From Oscillospiraceae bacterium (GTDB lineage Bacteria > Bacillota > Clostridia > Saccharofermentanales > Saccharofermentanaceae): DNA of 64,000 nt. Below, piece after piece: positions 8,357 through 16,505 of this stretch. Where the stretch lies: assembly GCA_902787975.1 (NCBI GenBank), contig CADAIP010000009.1:1-64000 (forward strand), written 5' to 3'. The position numbers and the translations under genes are program-made. Under the pieces are notes generated by a model. The model saw only the letters and a program-made list of their open reading frames with translations. It was not told the origin of the DNA and did no database searches. Within the stretch, counting starts at the first letter, position 1; each line of letters starts with the position of its first letter.

Positions 8357-9172
8357 ATGTCAGATGTAAATGCTACACCGGTTTCTTTAAAGTGCAGAAT
8401 ATGCGGCGGAGACATAGTTAACAACTATCTTGCCGGCACTGCTCAGTGCGCCAATTGCGGGAACAGATGGAACATTGCAGACGTCATTCCCGATTACGGC
8501 AAATATTCACGCATAATCGCAAACATCAACAAGGCTAACGACATTGTCGAGAGCGACTCCAAAGCTGCATCAGGCAATGAGGCAAGGCTTCTTTACAAGA
8601 CTGCCATCATGGACTGCGGAAAGTTCAACGACCCGGTCTCAGCCGACCTGATCAGGATCTGCGAAGAAGGACAGAAGAATGCTGAACTTCTCTCGATCTA
8701 CGCGAAGGGCAAGAGCTTCTATGAGAAGAAGTCTTACAGCAGCGCAGTGCATGAGCTCTCCAAGGTGAAAGGCTACAGGGATGCAGATGCGATGGTGGAG
8801 ATCTGCAAGGAAGAAATCGAGAAGGAGAGGAAGAAGCAGCTTCCGTGGGCTGTTGTTTTCAGCCTTATCATTCCTGCGGCAGTCGGACTGTTTTTTAGGG
8901 AAACGTTCAGCTGGCCATGGGCAGTCTGCATCATCATATTCCTTCTGGGTTCTGCAGGATTGGGATTTGTCTTCTACAAGGGCGGAGTTGCGTCGATAAT
9001 CCTCAAGATCGTATCGTTCCTTGCAGCGACACCCCTGATCCTTTATTCGATACTCAAATACGCACTGCACGTGCCTACCGTTCCCTCGGTGTTAATCGCG
9101 ATAGTAGGTCCCATAGTGTTGTTTATCCTGTTTGCGTCATTTACTGAACAAATAACGAAGAAAAATAAATAG
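8357..9172 (+). CDS. Zinc-ribbon protein with C-terminal membrane domain
   Basis: A 271-residue protein of unrecognised family. An N-terminal zinc ribbon (CRIC near 13, CANC near 33) is followed by a helical, repeat-like region (about 50-150) ending in a Glu/Lys-rich segment. About four membrane segments fill the C-terminal 110 residues. It lies 17 bases before the SPFH gene, so the two are almost certainly co-transcribed. The pattern zinc ribbon plus membrane helices beside an SPFH protein recalls Bacillus YdjG/YdjH, which work with YdjI in envelope stress. The function here is unproved. Confidence 0.72.
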   Translation: MSDVNATPVSLKCRICGGDIVNNYLAGTAQCANCGNRWNIADVIPDYGKYSRIIANINKANDIVESDSKAASGNEARLLYKTAIMDCGKFNDPVSADLIRICEEGQKNAELLSIYAKGKSFYEKKSYSSAVHELSKVKGYRDADAMVEICKEEIEKERKKQLPWAVVFSLIIPAAVGLFFRETFSWPWAVCIIIFLLGSAGLGFVFYKGGVASIILKIVSFLAATPLILYSILKYALHVPTVPSVLIAIVGPIVLFILFASFTEQITKKNK

Positions 9173-9189
9173 AAAGGGAGATTTAAGAA

Positions 9190-10461
9190 ATGGCAGTTGA
9201 AGCTATTAGCGTAATCAAGTACGAAGGCAGTAATGAAGTTCTTGCCCACAAGCACGAAAAAGAAGACTTTACCATCGGCTCACAGCTGATCGTCCACGAG
9301 TCTCAGGAAGCACTTTTCTTCCGTGACGGAATGATCTTCGATCAGTTCACTGCAGGAAGACATACGCTTGTTACCAACAACATTCCGAAGGTTCGTGACT
9401 ACATGAAGCTCGGAACAGGCGGCATCAATGTTTTCCATTGTGAAGTTTACTTCATCAACATGATCACCCAGATGGGTATCAGATGGGGTACTGACAGCAA
9501 GGTAAGACTTTTCGATCCTGCTTCAGGACTTCATGTTGAGATCGGCGCATCCGGCAACTACAACATGAGAGTTACCGATGCAAGAAAGCTTATCCTCAAG
9601 CTCGTCGGAACAACTGACGGACTTATCCAGAGCGACATCACCGGCGAGGGCAAGTCTTACGGCACAGGCATGTTCAAGGCATTGATCATCAACAAGGTCA
9701 AGGCTAATCTCGCACGCATCATCAAGGAAGAAAATCTCAATATTCTTGAGATCGATGCATATCTCGACGTTCTTTCTTCCAAGCTCATGGTCGACATCAA
9801 CGAGGCACTTGATGAGTATGGTCTCACAATGCCCGAGTTCTATGTAACATCAATCGTTACTCCCGATGACGATCCGAACTTCGTAAGACTCAAGCAGCAG
9901 TTTGCTGACAAGACATTGAAGGTAAGAGAAGAGGAAGTAAGAAAGGCAGAGGCTGAAGCAGCTCAGCAGAGAAGGATCGTTGAGGCCCAGACTGAGGCAC
10001 AGCTCAAGGCTGTTAATGCACAGGGAGACGCTGATGCTATCCGCATTAAGGCTCAGGCAGAAGCTGAAGCTTACAAGATGAAGGCTGAGGCAGAGGCTGC
10101 CGAGATGCAGATGAAGGGCTACACCTACAGAGACGAGACAGCACGTCAGGTCGGCCTCGAAGCTATGCAGAACGGCATCACAGGCGGTGGCAACGGCGGC
10201 GGTGCTGCAGGCGGAATCGGTGATGTTGCTTCTCTCGGCGTTACACTCGGCGCAATGGGCGGCGTTATCAACATGACAAAGGATGCCATGGCTCCCATCA
10301 TGGGCGAATCCCAGAAGGTCGGCGAAGGCTTCGGCAATGTTGTTGCCGGCAACACAGGCGCACCTGCTGCAGAGGGCGCATGGAATTGTCCTTCTTGCGG
10401 CAAGGCAGGAATCACTTCAAGATTCTGCCCTGACTGCGGCGCATCAAGACCTGTTCAGTAA
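9190..10461 (+). CDS. SPFH/Band-7 domain protein, YdjI-like
   Basis: A 423-residue protein. Residues about 20-260 form an SPFH (stomatin/prohibitin) domain of the YdjI kind. Residues 255-310 form an Ala/Glu/Lys coiled coil that likely drives oligomerisation, followed by a Gly-rich segment and a C-terminal zinc ribbon (CPSC...CPDC, about 399-416). AAAGGGAG precedes the ATG. In Bacillus the YdjI family recruits PspA to membranes; no pspA is seen here. Zinc ribbons in all three neighbouring proteins suggest a physical partnership. A strong terminator follows. Confidence 0.85.
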   Translation: MAVEAISVIKYEGSNEVLAHKHEKEDFTIGSQLIVHESQEALFFRDGMIFDQFTAGRHTLVTNNIPKVRDYMKLGTGGINVFHCEVYFINMITQMGIRWGTDSKVRLFDPASGLHVEIGASGNYNMRVTDARKLILKLVGTTDGLIQSDITGEGKSYGTGMFKALIINKVKANLARIIKEENLNILEIDAYLDVLSSKLMVDINEALDEYGLTMPEFYVTSIVTPDDDPNFVRLKQQFADKTLKVREEEVRKAEAEAAQQRRIVEAQTEAQLKAVNAQGDADAIRIKAQAEAEAYKMKAEAEAAEMQMKGYTYRDETARQVGLEAMQNGITGGGNGGGAAGGIGDVASLGVTLGAMGGVINMTKDAMAPIMGESQKVGEGFGNVVAGNTGAPAAEGAWNCPSCGKAGITSRFCPDCGASRPVQ

Positions 10462-10483
10462 TTCCGAAAAACATAACATTTAT

Positions 10484-10515
10484 AAGGCGGAAGGCTTCGG
10501 CTTTCCGCCTTTTTT
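10484..10515 (+). terminator. Intrinsic terminator
   Basis: A 12-bp stem (AAGGCGGAAGGC / GCTTTCCGCCTT, one G-U pair), stable TTCG loop and T tract. It ends the SPFH operon and separates it from the serpin genes. Confidence 0.95.
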
Positions 10516-10569
10516 GTTGCCCGCAAAGTCAATGTTTTCGGGCATTCCGGTATGCGTGTAAAAATCCTT

Positions 10570-10595
10570 TGCAACATTTCCTGATGTGAATCTGT
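10570..10595 (+). promoter_or_regulatory. Putative ECF sigma promoter of serpin operon
   Basis: TGCAAC (10570-10575), 14 bases, ATCTGT (10590-10595), then TTATAGG. Motif and spacing match the sites at 5283 and 48717. The serpin start codon lies 47 bases further on. Confidence 0.68.
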
Positions 10596-10642
10596 TTATA
10601 GGTCAGAAAGCAAATTGCAGAAAACATATGGAGGTTAGGAAC

Positions 10643-11944
10643 ATGGAAATTTGCTCGAAGAAAGATATCAAGTTCATCACAGGTGTCATGGCAGCATCAG
10701 TTCTTCTCGGAGGATGCACTGCAAATATCAATACAAACAGCAATGTATTGAAGGAAGATCCGAACGCTAAGACAAGCATTAATCTCAATGAGGTCACAAC
10801 AACTGATTTCGACCAGGATGAGATGGACAAGCTTTACAGAGAATACTGCTTCAATATCTTAAGCCAGACGGTTAAGGATTACGGTTCGGAAGATAATGTA
10901 ATGATCTCACCTGCATCCATCATGATGGCACTCGACATGGTCGCTGCAGGCGCAAAGGGAGAATCATTAGACCAGCTCACAAACCTTTTCGCAGCAGGCA
11001 AGGGACCTCTCACACAGCAGGCATATGCATCAGCTCTGATGGACAAGATCAACGAGGCTGAAGATGTGGAATTCTCCTGCGCAAACGCAGTATGGGCAAA
11101 TAAAACATTGCTCGGAAATGCAGTCAATCTTGATTACGTTCAGTACATTCAGGATACATTCAATGCAGACTACAGAGTACAGGAGTTCGGAGATAAGACT
11201 GTAAATGAGATCAACGGATGGGTTGACGATCACACCGACCACATGATCAAGGAAGTGATTAATGATCTTAGTTCTGAAACGGTCATGGTTCTCGTTAATG
11301 CCATCAGCTTTGACGGCGACTGGGCAGATCCTTATGAGGAGGATCAGGTAAAAGAAGGTGAGTTCACAAAATATAACGGTGAAGTCCAGACAGTTAAGTT
11401 CCTTCACGAGACCGGTTCTTCATACTATGAGACAGAGAAGGCTACAGGCTTCCTGAAGGCTTATGAGGGCGGCCAGTACGGCTTCCTCGCGATCCTTCCT
11501 TCTGATGAGACTATCAGTGCAAACGAGTTTGTTAAGAACTTCAGTGCAGAAGACTATGAAGAGTTCATTGCAAGCCAGACTTACGACTACAGCGTATATA
11601 CAATGATTCCTGAATTCGAATCAGATTTTGAGATGGAAATGGGCAATACTCTCGCTAATTTAGGCGCGGGAGATATTATGGAAGGCGATACTGCAGACCT
11701 TTCCGGTATTGCAGGTGCGCCCGGAGACCTCTTCGTCTCAAAGGTCTTACACAAAACACATATTGAGGTAGATGCAGAAGGCACGAGAGCTGCTGCAGTT
11801 ACGGCAGTACTTGTTGACGGAAATTGTGCAGAGCCCATCCAGCAGGAGTTCCGCTCTGTTGAGTGCGACAGACCTTTCGCTTATGCGATCGTTGACATGA
11901 GCACAATGACTCCCATATTCATCGGCACGGTAAACGCAGTCTGA
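10643..11944 (+). CDS. Lipoprotein serpin (serine protease inhibitor), copy 1
   Basis: A 433-residue serpin. GGAGG at 10630-10634 supports this ATG over an in-frame start at 10586, and the downstream paralogue begins with nearly the same residues. Residues 1-25 are a lipoprotein signal with lipobox LGGC, so the protein is probably anchored outside the membrane. The reactive-centre hinge reads EGTRAAAVTAV, with Gly, Thr and small residues in the positions needed for an inhibitory serpin. By homology the cleavage site falls near the Asn-Cys of DGNC. The ending CDRPFAYAI matches the serpin C-terminal pattern. A promoter-like site shared with the sigma gene precedes it. Confidence 0.92.
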   Translation: MEICSKKDIKFITGVMAASVLLGGCTANINTNSNVLKEDPNAKTSINLNEVTTTDFDQDEMDKLYREYCFNILSQTVKDYGSEDNVMISPASIMMALDMVAAGAKGESLDQLTNLFAAGKGPLTQQAYASALMDKINEAEDVEFSCANAVWANKTLLGNAVNLDYVQYIQDTFNADYRVQEFGDKTVNEINGWVDDHTDHMIKEVINDLSSETVMVLVNAISFDGDWADPYEEDQVKEGEFTKYNGEVQTVKFLHETGSSYYETEKATGFLKAYEGGQYGFLAILPSDETISANEFVKNFSAEDYEEFIASQTYDYSVYTMIPEFESDFEMEMGNTLANLGAGDIMEGDTADLSGIAGAPGDLFVSKVLHKTHIEVDAEGTRAAAVTAVLVDGNCAEPIQQEFRSVECDRPFAYAIVDMSTMTPIFIGTVNAV

Positions 11945-11976
11945 TTTTTATAATTCTAAATGAAGGGGATATAAAT

Positions 11977-13281
11977 ATGGAAATCTGTTCAAAGAAAGAC
12001 ATTAAGTTCATTACCGGCGTTATGGCGGCTTCGATCCTTCTCGGAGGTTGTACTGCCAAAGGTAATAATCACAATCATGAACTGAAGGAAGATCCGAACG
12101 CAAAGACAAGCTTCAACCTTAATGAAGTTAAGGTTACTGATTACGATAAGGACGAGATGGATAAGCTTTACAGAGAGTATTGCTTCAACATCTTCAGCCG
12201 GACAGTCAGTGATTACGGTTCAGATGATAATGTAATGATCTCACCCGCCTCCATCATGATGGCACTTGATATGGTTGCCGCAGGCGCAAAGGGAGAATCC
12301 TTAGACCAGCTGACTAATCTTTTCGCTGCAGGCCAGGGACCTCTCACACAGCAGGCTTATGCGTCAGCCCTGATGGACAGGATCAACGAGGCAAAGGAAG
12401 TAGAGTTCAACTGTGCCAACGCCGTCTGGAATAACGGCCTTATACTTGGTGACAGCGTAAACATGGATTATGTCGGATACATTCAGGATACGTTCCTTGC
12501 GCAGTATACGGTTACTGATTTCGGGAAGGACACAGCAGATGAGATCAACGACTGGATCGATGAACACACAAACCACATGATCAAGGATGCGATCGACACT
12601 CTTGATGCTGATACGGTAATGGTGCTCGTAAACGCAATCTGCTTTGAAGGCGAATGGGCAGAAGAATACGAAGATTCACAGGTCTCTGAAAGCTTCTTTA
12701 CGTCTGCTGACGGCAGTTCCAAGGAGGCGATGTTCCTGCACGATACGTCTTCAGCTTACTATGAGACAGACAAAGCAACAGGATTCATTAAATTTTATAA
12801 GGGAGGCCAGTATGCATTCCTGGCGATCCTTCCGACAGACGAGAGCATCAGCGCAAATGAGTTTGCAAAGAATTTTACCGCTGAAGACTACGAAGAATTT
12901 ATAAACAGCGTTTCCAATGATTATGTCGTAGTTTCAAAGATGCCTGAGTTTGAATCAGACTTTGATATTGATTTGAATGATACGATCGCAGGATTGGGAG
13001 CAGACAGCATTTTCGCACCTTCTACTGCAGACCTGTCCGGAATGGCAGGAAACCCCGGTGATATCTATGTCTCAAAGATAATTCACAAGACCCACATCGA
13101 AGTCGACAGACAGGGAACAAGAGCTGCTGCAGCTACTATCGTCATGGAAACCTGCGGATGCGTAATGGAAGAAGATGTGCCCGAATACCGCTATGTCGAG
13201 TGCGACAGACCTTACGCTTATGCAATCGTCGATGTTGAGACCATGGCACCTGTCTTTATCGGTACAGTCAACAGTATTTAA
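11977..13281 (+). CDS. Lipoprotein serpin, copy 2
   Basis: A 434-residue paralogue of the preceding gene, 32 bases downstream and presumably co-transcribed. It shares the lipoprotein signal with LGGC and most of the fold. The hinge (QGTRAAAATIV) is kept, but the exposed reactive loop differs (METCGCVMEE), so target proteases should differ. Both copies carry Cys near the predicted cleavage site. AAGGGGA precedes the ATG. Known bacterial serpins inhibit host or competitor serine proteases, but the targets here cannot be read from sequence. Confidence 0.92.
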   Translation: MEICSKKDIKFITGVMAASILLGGCTAKGNNHNHELKEDPNAKTSFNLNEVKVTDYDKDEMDKLYREYCFNIFSRTVSDYGSDDNVMISPASIMMALDMVAAGAKGESLDQLTNLFAAGQGPLTQQAYASALMDRINEAKEVEFNCANAVWNNGLILGDSVNMDYVGYIQDTFLAQYTVTDFGKDTADEINDWIDEHTNHMIKDAIDTLDADTVMVLVNAICFEGEWAEEYEDSQVSESFFTSADGSSKEAMFLHDTSSAYYETDKATGFIKFYKGGQYAFLAILPTDESISANEFAKNFTAEDYEEFINSVSNDYVVVSKMPEFESDFDIDLNDTIAGLGADSIFAPSTADLSGMAGNPGDIYVSKIIHKTHIEVDRQGTRAAAATIVMETCGCVMEEDVPEYRYVECDRPYAYAIVDVETMAPVFIGTVNSI

Positions 13282-13368
13282 TGCAGGTTTGATAGCGGCA
13301 TTGCGGCTTCGGCATTAAAAACTGTATCAAAAGTCAATCAAAAACATCATTTTGACTTGCTATAATAT

Positions 13369-13410
13369 GCGGAGTGCTCAGGGAACCAGTTTTTGGTCCC
13401 GGCGCTCCGC
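13369..13410 (+). promoter_or_regulatory. Nested inverted repeat at promoter/leader of PAP2-like gene
   Basis: Outer arms GCGGAGTGC (13369-13377) and GCGCTCCGC (13402-13410) enclose inner arms GGGAACCA and TGGTCCC. A TATAAT (13361-13366) abuts it, so the repeat straddles the expected transcription start. It may be an operator or a leader hairpin. Its presence argues against the upstream in-frame ATG at 13374. Confidence 0.6.
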
Positions 13411-13433
13411 AATATTATTTTCGAGGAAATGAC

Positions 13434-14105
13434 TTGAATACCGCCGATAACAAAAGTCTCATAAAGAAGATACTTTACGTCGTAGTGACGCTTCTTCCGA
13501 TGGCCATTTACATGGTCATATACATGCCGACTTTTTTCTGGGTGGAAAGTCTTGAGCCTGCAGGCGGATTTCACATCATCCACACGGCAATAGATGACCT
13601 GATCCCCGTTGTTGAAGTTTTCATCATTCCTTATGCACTGTGGCTTCCTTATCTGGTTATCGGCATGATCGCCATTGCCATCAGAAGCAGAAAGCTCTCA
13701 AGAAAGACATCTTACATGCTCATGGCAGGCATGACGCTGTTCATCATCATCTCACTGGCTTACCCCAATGCTCTTGAACTCCGTGCGCACATTCCTGACC
13801 GCGAAAACATATTCATGGACCTTATCAAGTATCTCCACTCAATCGATACGCCTACTGACGTCCTTCCCAGCCTTCACGTATATGACGCCATAGTCGTTGC
13901 TGCAGGACTTCACCTCACATTCAAGGATAAGAAGGTGCTCCTCGTATTGAGCGACGTTCTGACGGTCCTCATCGTGCTCTCAACGATGTTCATCAAGCAG
14001 CATTCGATCATCGATGTTATTTCAGCATTCGTAATCTTCATTCCCGTATTCATTATCATCTGCTTTGTTATCAATCCTGTTGGAAAAGAGACCAAATCAA
14101 AGTAA
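13434..14105 (+). CDS. PAP2-superfamily membrane phosphatase-like protein
   Basis: About 223 residues with six membrane segments. Two PAP2 signatures are visible: LPSLHVYD (PSxH type) and the C-terminal KQHSIIDV (HxxxD type), giving the catalytic His pair and Asp. The family removes phosphate from, or transfers phosphate groups between, lipids such as phosphatidate or undecaprenyl pyrophosphate. The specific substrate is unknown. TTG at 13434 is preferred because GAGG lies 7 bases upstream; the ATG at 13374 falls inside a strong inverted repeat and would add an unlikely Pro/Gly-rich leader. Confidence 0.72.
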   Translation: MNTADNKSLIKKILYVVVTLLPMAIYMVIYMPTFFWVESLEPAGGFHIIHTAIDDLIPVVEVFIIPYALWLPYLVIGMIAIAIRSRKLSRKTSYMLMAGMTLFIIISLAYPNALELRAHIPDRENIFMDLIKYLHSIDTPTDVLPSLHVYDAIVVAAGLHLTFKDKKVLLVLSDVLTVLIVLSTMFIKQHSIIDVISAFVIFIPVFIIICFVINPVGKETKSK

Positions 14106-14129
14106 AATACCTCCATAAGGAGATTATTT

Positions 14130-14564
14130 ATGAAGACATGTCCTAATTGCGGAGCACCCCAGGCTGATTCACTACCTGCATGCAATCTGTGCGGATATTT
14201 ATTTCCCGTTGTTCAGAGCCCTGTAAAAAGACGTTTTGAAAAACGGATATTGATAGCTCTTGGTGCTGATCTTGTGACCATTATAGGCTCTACGATATTT
14301 TTTAATTTTTTCTGGATGAAGGAATCCTCTCACTATGATTCCGCTACGATGACATTGATCAACACATTGCTTTTAGCTATGATCCTCATCACGGCGGCAG
14401 GCCCTATACTCGGTCTGATATTTTCGATCGTCGGCCTTAGGAAAACAAGGAGCACGGGAACAAAAGGAAAACCCTTGGCCATAGCAGGAATAGTTATTTC
14501 TGCGATCCTGATACCGTTAGCGTATTTCTTTATAATGATCGCTGCTCTCGCCATTACTTCTTAA
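14130..14564 (+). CDS. Small zinc-ribbon membrane protein
   Basis: A 144-residue protein with an N-terminal zinc ribbon (CPNC...CNLC, residues 4-21) and three membrane segments (about 40-60, 75-105, 118-142). The short loop with Gly/Lys between the last two resembles the DUF4190 family. AAGGAG precedes the ATG, and the gene follows the PAP2-like gene by 24 bases. No function is assigned. It shares the zinc-ribbon-plus-membrane design with the proteins at 7140 and 8357. Confidence 0.75.
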   Translation: MKTCPNCGAPQADSLPACNLCGYLFPVVQSPVKRRFEKRILIALGADLVTIIGSTIFFNFFWMKESSHYDSATMTLINTLLLAMILITAAGPILGLIFSIVGLRKTRSTGTKGKPLAIAGIVISAILIPLAYFFIMIAALAITS

Positions 14565-14590
14565 ACAGAATTACACCTCCTACCGTGCCT

Positions 14591-14707
14591 TGTTGCAGAT
14601 TTGTCGATGTAAATAAGCGGTTTCAGGCCGACAAAAACTCGGAATTCCCGTAAATCCGACTATTTGTCGATGTGAATCAACAGTTTTAGACCGACAAATT
14701 TGCAACA
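14591..14707. repeat. Paired palindromes, 63-bp period, with shared outer arms
   Basis: Two 36-bp units, TTTGTCG...CGACAAA, lie at 14600-14635 and 14663-14698, starting exactly 63 bp apart. The outermost 16 bases (14591-14606 and 14692-14707) are complementary at 15 positions, so the whole element is also one large inverted repeat. A small TCGGA/TCCGA pair lies between the units. It sits between convergent genes, outside the minus-strand terminator at 14744-14772. Confidence 0.88.
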
Positions 14708-14743
14708 CATCTTTGAAACACATCGAAAAGAAGAATTCATAAC

Positions 14744-14772
14744 AAAAAGGGCTGTCTCAATTGAGACAGCCC
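14744..14772 (-). terminator. Intrinsic terminator of transhydrogenase operon
   Basis: A perfect 24-bp palindrome GGGCTGTCTCAA/TTGAGACAGCCC (14749-14772), followed on the minus strand by five T. It ends transcription after pntB. Confidence 0.93.
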
Positions 14773-14796
14773 CATAATTATTTATCTGAACTTTTA

Positions 14797-16191
14797 TCAG
14801 TCGTTTTCGAACTCGACTACGAGCTGTGATACAGTCTGCTTAGCATCGCCGTAGATCATGACGGTGTTGTCCATCGTGAAGAGCGGGTTCTCGATGCCGG
14901 AGAAGCCTGTACCCTGACCACGCTTGAGGACGAATACCGTACGTGCCTCGTAAGCGTTTACGATAGGCATGCCGTAGATAGGTGAGGACTCGTCGTTGAT
15001 CGCAGCGGGGTTAACAACGTCGTTAGCGCCGATGACGATAGCGATGTCTGTGTTGGGCATCTGGGGATTGAGTTCGTCTGCAGTCTTGAGCTGCTCGTAA
15101 GGAACGTTAGCTTCAGCGAGGAGAACGTTCATGTGACCGGGCATACGTCCTGCAACGGGGTGGATGGCGAAGTTAACTTCGCAGCCGTTTTCTTCAAGCA
15201 CGTCGCAGAGTTCCTTAACAGCGTGCTGAGCCTGGGCAACAGCCATGCCGTAACCGGGTACGAATACAACGCTCTTTGCAGCTTCGAGGATAAGGAAAGC
15301 ATCCTCGACGGACATTGACTTGGGCTCCTTGTGCTCGCCCTCTGCAGCAGCTGCCTTCTTCTTGGTTGTCTTGAAGAGGAGTGATACGAATGACTTGTTC
15401 ATAGCCTTGCACATGATGAGTGTAAGGATGACGCCTGAAGCACCTACGAGGCAGCCGGATACGATGAGGACCGTGTTGCCGATAGGGAAGCCTGCGAATG
15501 CTGCAGCAAGTCCTGAGAGTGCGTTAAGGAAAGATATGATAACCGGCATGTCGCCGCCGCCGATCGTGATAACCAGCGTAACGCCAAGTACCAGAGATGA
15601 GAGTGTTGTGATGATGACACCTGCAACACCAAGACCGCCGTCAGGTGAGATACAGATGAAGAGGATTCCGAGTGCTGAGACAGCGAGGATTCCTGCGTTG
15701 ATGAAGTTCTTGCCGGGAATTACGAAGTTCTTCTTGAACATTGCAAGGCCTGCAAGCTTACCCCAGGCGATGAGTGAACCTGTGAAAGCAACTGCACCGA
15801 TGAGGATCGTAAGTCCGAGTGTAAGTCCTGTGAATGCATCCTCAGTAACGCCTGCCGTGAACTGTGAGATAGCTACGAGCATTGAGGAAAGGCCGCCGAA
15901 ACCGTTGAAAAGGGCAACGAGCTGGGGCATGCCTGTCATCTCGACCTTCTTGGACCAGATGAAACCAACAACGCTTCCGCCTGCGATTGCGAGGATGATG
16001 AGGATATAGCTGACAAGTCCGCCGTCGATAACGTCCTGGGAAATGAGGACTGCTACGACTGCGATAAGCATACCGATTGAAGAATAGAGGTTACCCTTAC
16101 GTGCGGTATCTGCTTTTCCGAGTTTCTTGATGCCCATGATGAAGAGGACACAAGAAATCATGTAAAGTACGATGCAAATGTAATCACTCAT
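14797..16191 (-). CDS. pntB: NAD(P) transhydrogenase subunit beta
   Basis: A 464-residue subunit of proton-translocating transhydrogenase, which passes hydride from NADH to NADP+ using the proton gradient. About nine membrane segments fill residues 1-270. The C-terminal 180 residues form the NADP(H)-binding dIII domain, with the fingerprint GYGMAVAQAQH and the later DIAIVIGANDVVNPAA. It is the last gene of a three-gene operon with a 4-base overlap to the alpha-2 gene and a strong terminator after it. The enzyme would supply NADPH for biosynthesis in an anaerobe. Confidence 0.97.
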   Translation of the reverse strand: MSDYICIVLYMISCVLFIMGIKKLGKADTARKGNLYSSIGMLIAVVAVLISQDVIDGGLVSYILIILAIAGGSVVGFIWSKKVEMTGMPQLVALFNGFGGLSSMLVAISQFTAGVTEDAFTGLTLGLTILIGAVAFTGSLIAWGKLAGLAMFKKNFVIPGKNFINAGILAVSALGILFICISPDGGLGVAGVIITTLSSLVLGVTLVITIGGGDMPVIISFLNALSGLAAAFAGFPIGNTVLIVSGCLVGASGVILTLIMCKAMNKSFVSLLFKTTKKKAAAAEGEHKEPKSMSVEDAFLILEAAKSVVFVPGYGMAVAQAQHAVKELCDVLEENGCEVNFAIHPVAGRMPGHMNVLLAEANVPYEQLKTADELNPQMPNTDIAIVIGANDVVNPAAINDESSPIYGMPIVNAYEARTVFVLKRGQGTGFSGIENPLFTMDNTVMIYGDAKQTVSQLVVEFEND

Positions 16192-16502
16192 TTCTTAGGT
16201 GTCTCCTTCTTCTTGAACATTGCGAGCATTCTGTCGGTTACGAAGTATCCGCCGATTACGTTGACTGTAGCGAAAAAGATAGCGATCGCGCCGAGGATGA
16301 TGCCGAAAACATGGTTACCGGATGCATTGATAGCCGTAGCTGCAATAGCACCGACGATCGTGATTCCGGAGATTGCGTTCGTACCGCTCATGAGAGGGGT
16401 GTGAAGCTGTGAAGGGACCTTCGAGATGAGCTCGACGCCTAAGTAGGCAGCGATAATGAATACGAAGATCAAGAGCATAATTGTATCTGTGGAAATTTCC
16501 AT
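16188..16502 (-). CDS. pntAB: NAD(P) transhydrogenase subunit alpha, membrane part (alpha-2)
   Basis: A 104-residue membrane subunit with three or four hydrophobic segments, equivalent to the C-terminal membrane part of the long PntA of enteric bacteria. The SGTNAISGITIVGAI stretch is typical of the family. It overlaps pntB by 4 bases and follows the alpha-1 gene after 3 bases. The split alpha-1/alpha-2/beta arrangement is common outside the enterics. Confidence 0.95.
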   Translation of the reverse strand: MEISTDTIMLLIFVFIIAAYLGVELISKVPSQLHTPLMSGTNAISGITIVGAIAATAINASGNHVFGIILGAIAIFFATVNVIGGYFVTDRMLAMFKKKETPKK

Positions 16503-16505
16503 ATA

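Noticed and set aside
15320..16009. 229-codon plus-strand frame opposite pntB
   Set aside because: It is a shadow of the conserved membrane part of pntB and has no domain features or ribosome site.
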